DNA from: Hydra vulgaris
Lineage: Eukaryota > Cnidaria > Hydrozoa > Anthoathecata > Hydridae
Assembly (NCBI RefSeq): GCF_038396675.1
Contig: NC_088921.1
Coordinates: 19,916,501 to 19,980,500 of the forward strand
Reading direction: 5' to 3'
Length of the DNA stretch: 64,000 nucleotides
The notes beneath the pieces are model-generated. The model did not search any database and was not told the DNA's origin. It saw only the letters and a program-made list of their open reading frames with translations. Below are positions 12,375 through 22,325 of this stretch, piece after piece. How positions within the stretch are numbered: position 1 is the first letter of the stretch; every line of letters begins with the position of its first letter. The position numbers and the translations under genes were made by a program.

Positions 12375-12520
12375 TTTTTCCGCGCAACGGCCTTGTTTGT
12401 CAAAGTTCGTGTTTTAGAGTTAAAGAGTTGAGAGAGGGTTGTAACCACAATCAAGAAGCCTTCTCGACAGTAGTGGCCTTCTTGGCCTTAGGGAGGTGAA
12501 TAATATTAAAAAAAAAGCGC
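12375..12520 (+). mobile_element. SINE fragment (body and tail), same family as 43047-43375
   Basis: From ccgcgcaacggccttg onward it matches the body of the SINE at 43 kb: the shared words are agttaaagagttgagagagg, a tgtagtggcc/cagtagtggcc block, and the 3' end ggaggtgaataat followed by A-runs. The tRNA-like head present in the other copy is missing, so this copy is 5'-truncated, as expected for reverse-transcribed insertions. Confidence 0.75.
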
Positions 12521-12789
12521 GAGAACATTTAAAAAAAAATCTTATATTAATATGAAAATGTAAAATATTTCCAACACGTTAATGTATTTTATACATATAT
12601 CTATAGCTGCTATATCTATTTGTAATCATTTTTTTTTCTTCATATTTTTCAATACAACAACTTTCTTGAGTACAAACGCTTTTTTATTATTGCAAGAAAA
12701 GGTTATAAAGTCAAAGAGCTTTTTCGTTCCTAGCCTTCAATCAATGCAATTTTTTACAAAGCCTCATTATTTAACATTAGTATAAACAT

Positions 12790-13880
12790 ACAAATGTTTG
12801 GAGTTAGTCTGGAAGTTAGCTATCTTAAACACCAAAAAATCCTGGATCCGTGCTTGACTGAACCTTGCTTTACTTCCAGGAAAATGGCATCTATGGGTTT
12901 AATTTTTAAAAACTCTGGAGAACTCTCTGACCCCTTCAACTCTCGTCTGATCAGTCTTGTTAGCAAACTCTACAAGTCTCTAATGGTTTTCAATCTTGTT
13001 TTATGGCTAACTTGCAAACTGCTATAAATGAAAGATTCTATCGTTCTTTATATGGTGGCGGCGAGACAAAAGCTATTACTATTTACATATCTAAAACTTT
13101 CGATAAGGTTTTGTTTGCTGGTCTACTCTATAAATTTCCTTTATACGGTGTATCTGTGAGATTTAAAGTTTATTTGCTGATGACTAAACTTTATATTCTT
13201 GTCTTGACAAAAAGTCTTTTCTTTTCAAAGTGAGATCAAAAAGTCTGTAACAGATTGAGGCTTGCAGTGTCTTGTAAATTTTAATTCTAACAAAACAGTT
13301 TTTTACTGCAAATAACTTTATTTAACATTGCAATACTGTTGACATTCCTACATTAATGAAAATCAACCCTCTCACTGAGGCCTTAAGACTGAGGGTTATC
13401 GTTCACTACTGACCTCTCTGTAAAGAATACTGTTGTTATATTTGAGCTGGTTCTTCTAATGATGCTCTTTCTCTTTAAGACAAGGTCAAAAAACGTATTA
13501 TAAATGAATCTCTCTCTCATTGTCTTATGGTTGCATCATTTTCACTTTTCTGAAAATACTTTTATTATTGCTGCTTAAAGGACATACCCATCAATTGAAA
13601 CGCATTTTTGTTTGACTCGTCCTTCAGCAAAGCTGCATTCTTTCAATGCATCTGTCCCTGCATGCTCTAAAAACTTTTATTTGTCTAGTTTTTTTGCACT
13701 TCAATCTTTTAGAACTCTCTCTCAACTTTATATTATCCTAACTCAAACAGCCTACAGCTTTTCAAATTTTTTGTTTACCATTTCCTATCTCTTTAACTCT
13801 ATTCTTTACTTTTTAGTAACTCCCAGCTTAATAGTGGTTGCTTACATCCTTGTTTGGAGTGAATTAGGTAAAAAATAGCA
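12790..13880 (+). pseudogene. Decayed LINE reverse transcriptase fragment
   Basis: Pieces read like a jockey/CR1-type RT: IFKNSGELSDPFNSR.ISLVSKLYKSLM near 12900-12990 (finger region), then TAINERFYRSLYGGGETKAI near 13010-13070, followed by DISKAFDKV-like ISKTFDKVLFAGLL. Further down, weakly, there is a C-terminal tail region (SLSHCLMVASFSLF-like) near 13510. Many stops and frameshifts; the YADD region is not identifiable. It belongs to a different subfamily from the LINEs at 25-28 and 46-56 kb. Confidence 0.6.
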
Positions 13881-14858
13881 AAACCCACCATCCCTATGTG
13901 AGCCGTTATGCAAACAATTGTAATTCATATTCTTTGCCAATAGTAGGGTAAACTGGGGTAAAGTGAACTGTTTTTGATATTTAAAGGAAAAATTTTCAAA
14001 ATAAAAGCCTAACATTTTGCAGTTTTCAAAATTTATACTATTTAAAGTAGTATAGTATAAATTAAAACAAAATAGTAAGATTAAAAATTATTATCACATT
14101 ATTAAATATATATTCAAAAAAAACATATTCATTAGTTCACTTTACCCCCACATTAGGGTAAAGTGATCTATTTCATCTTTAACTCTTTTGTGTTTGTTAT
14201 TTCTGATAAATTAAGTTTTTTATTGTGTACTTTGCCTTGCTGCTTGATCTTTATTTTAAAGCATTCATTTTTTTCATCGTTTAATCTTTTAAATGCATTT
14301 TCTGATGTAAGACACTCACCTCCATTCTCGTCTTTTTTTTTTTTTTTTAATGCGAATGGAGACACTCGTCTCCATTCGCGTCTTTTTTTTTTTTTTTTTG
14401 TAGATCGCTTCTTGTATGAACGAGCATCACCCTTTGTAGCCATTGACTGTTCTTTTACTATTTCTCTTATGGTTTGTTTCCAGTAAAATAATCTACGTCT
14501 GATATTGATAGTTGATTTATTTTTTCATTGTTTAAGTCTTTTTTTACTGGTATTATAATTTTTTGTGAATTGTATTTGTTTGTTGACTCATTAAAAAATT
14601 TTCACAAGTATCATTATGATATTTGACATTGGTGTCTAAAGTGATGTTTTGAGGGATGTTATTATTATAATCATTTGTTTTCTGAGAAAAAGGGTGTTCA
14701 TAGATTTCAGAAGGAATTAACTTGTCAGATGCTATAGAAGATGGATCAAAGGGAAAAATTTCAGTTTTGGCAAATGATTGTACTAAATGAGCTGGCTCAA
14801 AGGAGGTATCATAAAGTTTTTTTAATAAAGATGAAAAAACAGATTTTCCAACCACCTT

Positions 14859-14962
14859 CAGCCTTGACTCGGTAAACCAATAAGCCAGAATTTCACACCA
14901 TACATGTTTAACTTGGCGTAAAATTTTGGCCAATTGGTGTACCGAGTCAAGGCTGAAGGTGG
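14859..14962. repeat. 23-bp perfect inverted repeat within the pogo transposase
   Basis: ccaccttcagccttgactcg at 14859 and its exact complement ending at 14962 flank about 56 bases. In the transposase frame one copy fits the expected sequence (ESRLKVV) and the other replaces expected residues after LQPLD. It is therefore a local inverted duplication that arose in the gene. Confidence 0.7.
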
Positions 14963-15696
14963 TTTAATCAAGTGGCTGAAGCAAATGCGAACAGTGAGCT
15001 GGCAAACACAAAATAGTTATATGATTTTTAACTGCTTTTTCAACGGTTTCTAAAGAACCATCAAAGATAAGCAAAACAGGCTTGGGAGTGTCTTCCAACC
15101 ATAAAACAAGATGGTTAAAGTATTCAGTGAAAACTTATGTTTCCATCCAACTTTTTTTGTCACCCCATATAAGAAACCCTTTGATCCACCAGATATCCAC
15201 TCCTTATACAAATTTTTCATAGAAAATAAAATAAATGGAGGAAAATTCTTTCCAGCAGCTGATGTTGTTGCTAGTACAGTAAACTTTTCCTGATCCAGGA
15301 GCAACAATTACAGGGTTTTTAACACCTCTTTTGCAAATAATTTTTTATTTATTGGGTTAATGCAACACCCACTTTTATCACAGTTTAGTATTTGAGCAGA
15401 TCTATTCATAATGTCACATTTTTCCAATGTAGCTTTCAGTAATGAAAACCAAGCGTCAACTACAGTTTTGTTACAACCTAAAGCTCTTGTTAATGTCAAA
15501 AGCTCATGGAGTCCTTATAGATATTTTTTTTCTGCCAACGATTTATAAAATTACAAAACCACTGATCATCAGCAACGCCATTCAAAAATTTTTTCTGAAA
15601 TCCGTTTATTTCAATATACGTTTGAACAAGTTTCATAAATTGTTTTTTATCCAATCCAAATCCAAAATCAGAAAATGCAGATAAAAGCGAAACAAG

Positions 15697-15890
15697 GGGT
15701 CATCCATAAAGGACGTCACGCTAAGTTTAACTAATGGCAAGAAGTCGGAGAATTTTGGCTCTCGTGCGCATAGATTTTTATTTATTATAGCGTCATACGT
15801 TCAATAAAAAATCTCCGCGGAAGGGAGCAAATAAACTTTTACTTCTGGTTAGTATTTAAATTCTAAATGACGTCCTTAATGGATAATCCC
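15697..15890. mobile_element. 194-bp MITE nested in the pogo transposase
   Basis: The termini are gggtcatccataaaggacgt and its complement (acgtccttaatggataatccc). The target duplication is CAAG (15693-15696 and 15891-15894). Excision with one CAAG joins the transposase HTH region to FSDFGFGL in a sensible frame. A lone copy of the same terminus is at 41645-41670. I do not assign it to a superfamily. Confidence 0.7.
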
Positions 15891-16682
15891 CAAGATCTTT
15901 TTCAGCATCAACAGATAATCGGTTTGGTCGCCCTTCACCAACTTTGGACCATATTCTTTTGATGCAGCATACGAAGGCATTTTTTTATTTTTAACTCTAG
16001 AAATAGCATTTTGCAACAAATAAGGTGCATATGTTTTTCTTCGAGATTCTTTTTTCTTAATGTAGTTTCTTGGCATTATTTCAATATATTATATTTCTAA
16101 AAGTAATTTTTTTAAATTTACTTTAATTTTTTTAAATTTACTAAAATACTTATTTTAAGAGTAAACAACTTAGTTAAGTAATTACGATTTATATATACAA
16201 ATACTAATAATATTTGATGAAAAAGCATAACAAAAAGACTAGTTCCCTTTACCCCCAATAGACAGAAAAATAAGGGGTAAAGTGAACTAAATTAATTTAC
16301 AAAATAAAAACATAGCTATTTTATATCATGATAAAAACTACAATTTTTCTAAAGCAGCATTATATTATCTTTTAAATGTATATAAATGTATATATAACTG
16401 ATATTCGCATTAATAACAACAAATCTTGAATTTACTAAAACCTATGCATAGTTTGAGAGCTTAATATTAAAACTTCCGCCAAACTCATTTTTTAAAATGG
16501 CTATTACATCAAAACAAAGGCTATATTATAATTTTTTATTTATTTTAACATAACAATTTTATTAAAACATTTTAAAATGTTGTATTAAGCAAAAATAATG
16601 CTAAATTGTTTAACAAAAACTTTTTTAAGCGTGATAATTTTAAAGTTTGAAATAATAGTTCACTTTACACCAGTTTACCCTA

Positions 16683-17076
16683 TATTGTAAATTAGTATAT
16701 AGTAACAAGGTCTTCTAGTTTATAGATCCCTGCTCCATAATTAACATTAGTGTCCATATAGTTCAAAGACGATTTGCTTAGAAATTAAATCTTTGATCGT
16801 GCCATACTGCATTAAAGCCAAATCTTTTCAAAAAAATGTTTGTGGTTGTCTCAAATTATGAAAAGCAATCAAGCATTGGATTATAAAAATGTGGAAACTT
16901 GTCATATTTTTAGACGAAGCACAAGTTAAATGGTTGGTATGGACGCAAGTCAATAACAAACATTTAATTGTTAAATGTCTTAGTTAACAAGTTTTACGAC
17001 AACAGGCCCAACGACACGTTTCAAAATTATTTTTTTTTTTTTAAAAAAAGACAAAAAAGACAACGTGTTTTATTTA

Positions 17077-17140
<64 letters not shown>

Positions 17141-18202
17141 CACATATAAATAAAAGTGATTAATATTTGTTTTGGAACCTCCAAAACACCAAACTCGAGT
17201 TAAGCATTTGTTTGATTTTTGTTCTAATATATATTTTTAAACTAAAAAAGAGGAATATTTTTGTTTTATATTTATTATTATTGATTATGAAAAAAAAAAT
17301 GGTTTTTTAAATACGTCTTTTGCAGCACAAGTTGTAAAATTATTATCAAAAAGTGATAACGTCGTTTTCTGCAAAGTGTGAATTTGTTGATAATTAATTT
17401 AATAATTTAACTATTAATAACTCATTACTTTTAATTAACACATTACTAAATTACTGTAATATATTTTATCATTATATTAGATTTTAGTTAAAATATTTAT
17501 TATAAATGTTTTAATTAGATTATATTTTAAACATACAAAACATTTTTGTATGATTCCTAACTTCACCTTTTATTTATCAAAAAAACATAGGCTGTTTTTT
17601 TGATGACTGACTGTTTGACAATTATCTTATTACTAAATATCAAACGAGTGAAAGTTATTTAAAAAATAACAAAACATATTTTTTACAATCACAATAATTC
17701 TACTGTTTCTCAAAGCGAATTTCTCAAGTCTCACAAAAGTATTTTGCAATTGCGTCAAACTATTTTACAAGTTCAAAGAGTAACGTTTGCTTTTTATTAA
17801 CTACTTCCTGAGTACTAACATATAAAGTGCTATTTAAAATGCATTTAAAATAGCACGTAGCGTTAAGTTACAATACTGTTTAAAATACTGATAACTTTTA
17901 CTTTTCTTGTTTTATATATTTTAATTTTAAATTTTGAAGTTCTTTAAAGAGATTCTTATCGATCGTTGCTGACGCAAACCAATTATTGCTAACGTATGGT
18001 TAATTACTTGAAGTAAATAGTTATTCAACATAATTAATATTAAACGCATAAGTACTTTGAAAAAGTGTTTTATATATGAATAATTGTTATATATGCGTTA
18101 TACGTCGTTTATTTTATTTATGTATCATGATTAATTCCTATGATATTGTTTATATATATTTTTAAGTTGTTTGTTTACGTTATTAATAGTTAATTAAAAC
18201 TT

Positions 18203-18280
<78 letters not shown>

Positions 18281-18310
18281 CAACTTTCACTTTCGAAAAA
18301 AAAACAGAAA

Positions 18311-18363
<53 letters not shown>

Positions 18364-18490
18364 AACTTTCACTTTCGAAAAAAAAACAGAAACCTAGCGT
18401 AACTTTTCATTAGTAAACTTTTCATTTCGTAAGTTTTCATAAATAAAACATTTAAAAAAATATTAGAGTTGAAATATAAATAAATGCATA
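16683..18490. other. AT-rich spacer with two TA arrays and a duplicated 36-bp block
   Basis: No gene is seen. (TA)n runs lie at 17079-17138, 18205-18273 and 18313-18355. The last two are each followed by the same block beginning atcaactttcactttcg (18279-18312 and 18361-18396), so a unit of TA-run plus block is tandemly duplicated about 130 bases upstream of the isomerase gene. Confidence 0.6.
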
Positions 18491-18519
18491 CATTTTTTTC
18501 TTTAGCTAAATAAAAATAA
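18491..18519 (+). promoter_or_regulatory. Splice-acceptor-like site and in-frame stop before the isomerase ATG
   Basis: A pyrimidine tract ending in TTTCTTTAG (AG at 18504-18505) lies 14 bases before the ATG. The TAA at 18517-18519 is directly in frame with that ATG. Any exon joined at this acceptor therefore cannot read through into the ORF. The site would suit a 5' UTR intron or spliced-leader addition, which is known in Hydra. Which one applies is inference. Confidence 0.5.
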
Positions 18520-19785
18520 ATGGAAACTTCTTTATTTATCAACGAGCAACAGCCAAATTCGTGGAAGGATGTAAACAGTTCTTTATACGAAGGATTAGAG
18601 TTTATTGCAAGAAATAAACAGCAGCATCTTCAGTTCACGAAAGTGCAAAATTGCTCGCTCAGTGAATCAAAAGACAACAAAAATATAGATGCTACGATTC
18701 CCACCCTTATGGAAAAGGAAATATTTGAACAACCTCAAAGCATTCAACAATCAATGTTAGGAAGAGTTGATTTTGATAACTTTAAAATTCATCTGAACGG
18801 CATTGAAACTTTTTTAAATGATCTACTTCGGTGTCGTAGAATAATTTTAGTTGGTGCTGGATCAAGTTTTCACGTAGCGTTGGCTTGTAGACAAATAATG
18901 GAGGAACTTTTAGATCTGCCCGTTTTTGTAGAAACAAGTAGTGATTTATTAGATAGAGAAGTTCCTATTTTTCGTGACGATGTCTGTATTTTTATCAGTC
19001 AATCCGGCGAAACTAGCGATGTATTAAATGCATGCAAGTATTGTAAAAAGAAAGAAGCTTTACTAATGGGTATAACAAACGAGGAGAACAGCACCTTATC
19101 TGCTGAAACCCATTTTGGTATTAATCTAAATGCAGGTAATGAAGTTGGTGTTACCAGTACCAAAACGTATACGAGTCAATTTATTGTACTTACTATGTTT
19201 TCGTTAAAAATGGCAGAAGATAAACGATCAAAACAAAAACGCGTTCAAGAAATTATTTCCGAATTGAAAACAATACCCGACAAAGTTAAGACTGTTTTAA
19301 AACTAAATAACTATTTAAAAGATTTAGCACAAAAGTACGTCAATTGTAAAAGTTTATTGGTAATGGGGAGGGGTTACCAACAAGCAACTTGTCTAGAAGG
19401 GTCTTTTAAATTTAAAGAAGTTGTAAATATTCATTCAGAAGGTATTCATTCTGGTGAACTGAAGCATGGTCCACTGGCACTAATCGATGAAAACATGCCT
19501 ATTATAATGATTATAATGCGAGATGCGATATACGAGAAATGTATTAACGCGTTTCAACAAGTAAAAGCAAGAGGAGGGAAACCAATCGTTATATGCGAAG
19601 AAGATGACGAAACAACAAAAAACATGGTGGATATTTCAATATGCATACCAAAAACGTCAGATTGTTTAATGGGAATTTTAGCAATAATCCCTTTCCAATT
19701 ATTATCATTACATTTAGCAGTTTTAAAAGGTAAAAATGCTGACGAACCGCAACACTTAAAGAAAACAGTAACAGACGATGCATAG
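18520..19785 (+). CDS. Isomerase-only GFAT-like protein (two SIS domains, no glutaminase domain)
   Basis: 421 residues, no introns, intact. From about residue 64 (MEKEIFEQPQSIQQSMLGRV) it aligns throughout with the C-terminal isomerase half of animal glutamine:fructose-6-phosphate amidotransferase, which makes glucosamine-6-phosphate for UDP-GlcNAc and chitin. SIS-1 is at about 90-230 with GAGSS (112-116), SQSGET (160-165) and STKTYTSQ (213-220). SIS-2 is at about 265-400. Residues matching the E. coli GlmS isomerase set are kept: E300 (Glu488), H316 (His504) and K415 (Lys603), the last in the conserved C-terminal tail. The usual CGTS loop reads GAGS. The first 63 residues are not the N-terminal-nucleophile glutaminase and match nothing I know. 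The in-frame TAA before the ATG rules out a missed upstream exon at this start. It could be an intact retrocopy, an ammonia-using synthase, or a regulator or deaminase-type variant. The function is inferred. Confidence 0.88.
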   Translation: METSLFINEQQPNSWKDVNSSLYEGLEFIARNKQQHLQFTKVQNCSLSESKDNKNIDATIPTLMEKEIFEQPQSIQQSMLGRVDFDNFKIHLNGIETFLNDLLRCRRIILVGAGSSFHVALACRQIMEELLDLPVFVETSSDLLDREVPIFRDDVCIFISQSGETSDVLNACKYCKKKEALLMGITNEENSTLSAETHFGINLNAGNEVGVTSTKTYTSQFIVLTMFSLKMAEDKRSKQKRVQEIISELKTIPDKVKTVLKLNNYLKDLAQKYVNCKSLLVMGRGYQQATCLEGSFKFKEVVNIHSEGIHSGELKHGPLALIDENMPIIMIIMRDAIYEKCINAFQQVKARGGKPIVICEEDDETTKNMVDISICIPKTSDCLMGILAIIPFQLLSLHLAVLKGKNADEPQHLKKTVTDDA

Positions 19786-21771
19786 AAATTCATTTGCAAC
19801 TGACATGAATTGATTCTTGTAAAATTATTTTTATCAATTTTATGAACAATTTATATAATTTTTAATTTATATTTTTTAAACTTATTAAATGAAACACTAA
19901 TAACGCATATTTATTAACAAACCTAAATATCATTTTCATTTTAATTAATACGTTAAATAATTTTCATTTTTGTATTATTTATAAAGATTTGTCTAAGATT
20001 TATAAGTTAAATATTTTGTTTTTATTTTTACCTTTTTCATATTCCTTTATATAACTTATTAAAAGTTGTAAAAACAACAATGCTTTTTAAAATTAAAAAA
20101 TTAAAGTACCTATAACTTTTGAAAAATAAATTCAGTAAAATTACTTAATACTATTGGAAAATTAGAAAACTATTATACAATCGAAAAACAATAAATGAGC
20201 GCAGAACAAGGTTTCCTTTATTGTAGAAATGCACGTTGCTAAACATACTATCAACATTATGCTTATAATAGGGAGCTAGTTTATATTTATTAACTTATAT
20301 TTTTTAAATAAAAAATATAAATCAATAACTATGAAGCAAAAATCTCACTTAACCCGAGGAAATTTTTAAAAGACTTTATTTCTAAATTTTAAATATTTAA
20401 AAAACTTTATTATTAAATTAACGATTTTGCCCCTCCACTTCAAAACTCGTGTCGTCGGCCCTGCCAGTTTCATAATAGTTGCTTTAATTTATAGATTTAA
20501 AAAGAACTTTAGATAAAAAAGGTAGAAAGAATATAGTGTAGTAGAAAACTTTTTTTTATAAACTATTTTTTATATTACAAAACTAAAAAATATCACTATA
20601 CTATTATATTCATTTATATCATTAACTGTTGCTAAGTAAACCATTTGCTATTTAGTTGCACATAGGGAACAACGATAGTAAATTTTACTATTGCTTTGTC
20701 TTTTGTATATTAGAAACAATGGCTGCAGAGGTAAGTTCACAGTGCGCTTAATTTTGGGGTTTTACAACACAACGTGTCAGCAGATATCACGTATGCGCAA
20801 AAAATCTAGTAAAACTATTTATTTATTACATCAAAATACGGAACAGAATTTTTGAACGAGATAAAGAGTTTTTTGAAAATAAAGACTTCTAATTAAAGTT
20901 CAGAAATTTGAAATTTTAGTTCCTGTCCGTTAGAAACAAGTTTTACGTGCATTTATTTTTTAATTTAAAAACTTTATTTACCGTTTATAGGATATTATAG
21001 TTTAGTTTTTGTCAACTAATTAAAATCAGCACATATAACTTTATATAGCACACACCAACATAAAAATCGTTGATAAATAAACAAATAGCCTTTTAAGGCT
21101 TTTAAATAAAAGATAAGCCTTAACAACAATGTTTGAAATTTACATCAATATTACAATAAATAAAAAATTAAGAAACAATTAAAGTTTCAATACACAAGAA
21201 AGTTGAAAAAGAAACAAATAAATAGTTATAAAGGATTGTAAACAAATAAAATAAGCCTGCCGAAGATCTAATTTACAATTTTTATACTATATATCCAATT
21301 TAAAATACATAAGAAACAAAAAACAATTTATAAATTTTAGTAAACAAAAAAATTAAAAAAAAAAAGTTTTCAAAAGTGCCATATTTTACAAAAACAATTA
21401 TTGCCCTATTTTAATAAGTTTTTAAAACTTACTAAACTTTAACACGACATGGTCACACGACTTTATTTGAAGAGTTCCTAAGCGAGGTGGCTCTATACAA
21501 AACGTTGTTAGTACATTTTTAATTTAGAGCCTTTGGGAGGTAGCAACATTTTTTTGCACCATGGAAGTTCATTAGGAATGTTTTTAATTGTAAGCAGGTT
21601 TTTTATTAATGGTGGATTCAGATTATTATTAGATTTAAATACTCCAAAAGAAACCAATACTTATTGCGGGAATTATTTTCTAAAACCAATAGTTTTTCAA
21701 AAGAAATGATTATGATTTCCTCATTTTTAACTGCTGTTTTTGTTCAAACCGCCGCGCAATTAGTCAAAACT
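19786..21771. other. AT-rich sequence; one possible tiny first exon
   Basis: Mostly low-complexity AT without ORFs. At 20710-20721 the sequence aaacaATGGCTGCAGAG is followed directly by GTAAGT, which looks like a start codon in good context, four codons and a consensus splice donor. No matching downstream exon could be identified, so this is only a candidate. Confidence 0.35.
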
Positions 21772-22325
21772 GGTTATTAAGGTGCTCCCAGAAGTTCTAA
21801 CGATCTTATCACAGAGCACCGCGGAAGACAATTTAACTAGAAAGTTCACGCCTTATTCCTTACTAATGTCGCTTATTGGGCTAGAACCGGCGTTGAACCC
21901 CGAACCTTTCGGTTCTGATCTCGAACCCTTACTACTGCGCTTTTTTGATACCTGACATTGAGAACTTATGTTTTGAATTGTTGTATCAATAAAACGTCAA
22001 CGTTGACTCTAAAAAGTAGCAGAGAGATAATAACGCGCCAGTTAGCTCAAAATTCTTATTTGTCTCAACCCTCAATTGTCAAAATTCTTATTTATAGTGG
22101 CTTTTAAAGGCCACTATAAATAAATTTATTGATACAACAATTCAAAACATAAGTTCTCAATGTCAGGTATCAAAAAAGCGCAGTGGTAAGGGTTCGAGAT
22201 CAGAACCGAAACGTCCGGGGTTCAACGCCGGTTCTAGCCCAATAAGCGACATTAGTAAGGAATAAGGCGTGAACTTTCTAGTTAAATTGTCTTCCGTTAG
22301 AACTTCTGGGAGCACCTTAATAACC
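21772..22325. mobile_element. Inverted pair of tRNA-derived SINEs (large foldback)
   Basis: The arms 21772-21993 and 22125-22325 are near-perfect complements of each other. The right arm lacks about 21 bases present in the left (around 21803-21824). Each arm contains a tRNA-like segment: in the right arm gcgcagtggtaaggg serves as an A box and GGTTCAACGCC as a B box, about 22190-22235. The arm ends with a 3' core that is shared with the SINE at 54893-55096 (ccgcggwgctctgtgataag, then cgttagRacttc). The 130-base centre holds its own hairpin (22091-22120). The structure is either two SINEs inserted head to head or one foldback unit that moves as a whole. Confidence 0.75.

Larger units (their letters stand above)
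14168..16076 (-). pseudogene. pogo-like DDE transposase, broken
   Basis: It starts MPRNYIKKKESRRKTYAPYL at 16076 with a CENP-B/pogo-type N-terminal HTH (QNAISRVKNKKMPSYAASKEYG). A MITE then interrupts. After it the frame continues as FSDFGFGLDKKQFMKLVQTY and NGVADDQWFCNFINRW, typical of the pogo N-terminal DNA-binding region. Core pieces follow: ILNCDKSGC, LATTSAAGKNFPPFILF, GWKTLPSLFCLSLMVL (decayed), LPAHCSHLLQPLD, and a C-terminal part VFSSLLKKLYDTSFEPAHLV with FPFDPSSIASDKLIP. A lysine-rich tail runs to about 14168. Multiple frameshifts and stops mean it is inactive. Confidence 0.8.
13946..16680 (-). mobile_element. pogo/Tigger-like element with TA target
   Basis: A 2735-bp element with termini GGGTAAACTGGGGTAAAGTG and its complement at 16657-16680, flanked by TA (13944-13945 and 16681-16682). 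Three copies of the core word ggggtaaagtgaact sit near each end in mirrored orientation: plus 13955, minus 14134, plus 14155 on the left; minus 16241, plus 16274, minus 16657 on the right. The decayed transposase is on the minus strand. It contains a nested MITE (15697-15890) and a local inverted duplication (14859-14962). Confidence 0.85.

Noticed and set aside
18520..19785. Bacterial origin of the isomerase gene by horizontal transfer
   Set aside because: Wording such as KEIFEQP, VIMIIMRD-like and FRDDVC matches animal GFAT rather than bacterial GlmS; an intronless retrocopy explains the structure more simply.
19554..19799. Minus-strand ORFs opposite the isomerase gene
   Set aside because: Shadow frames of a strong coding sequence with no features of their own.
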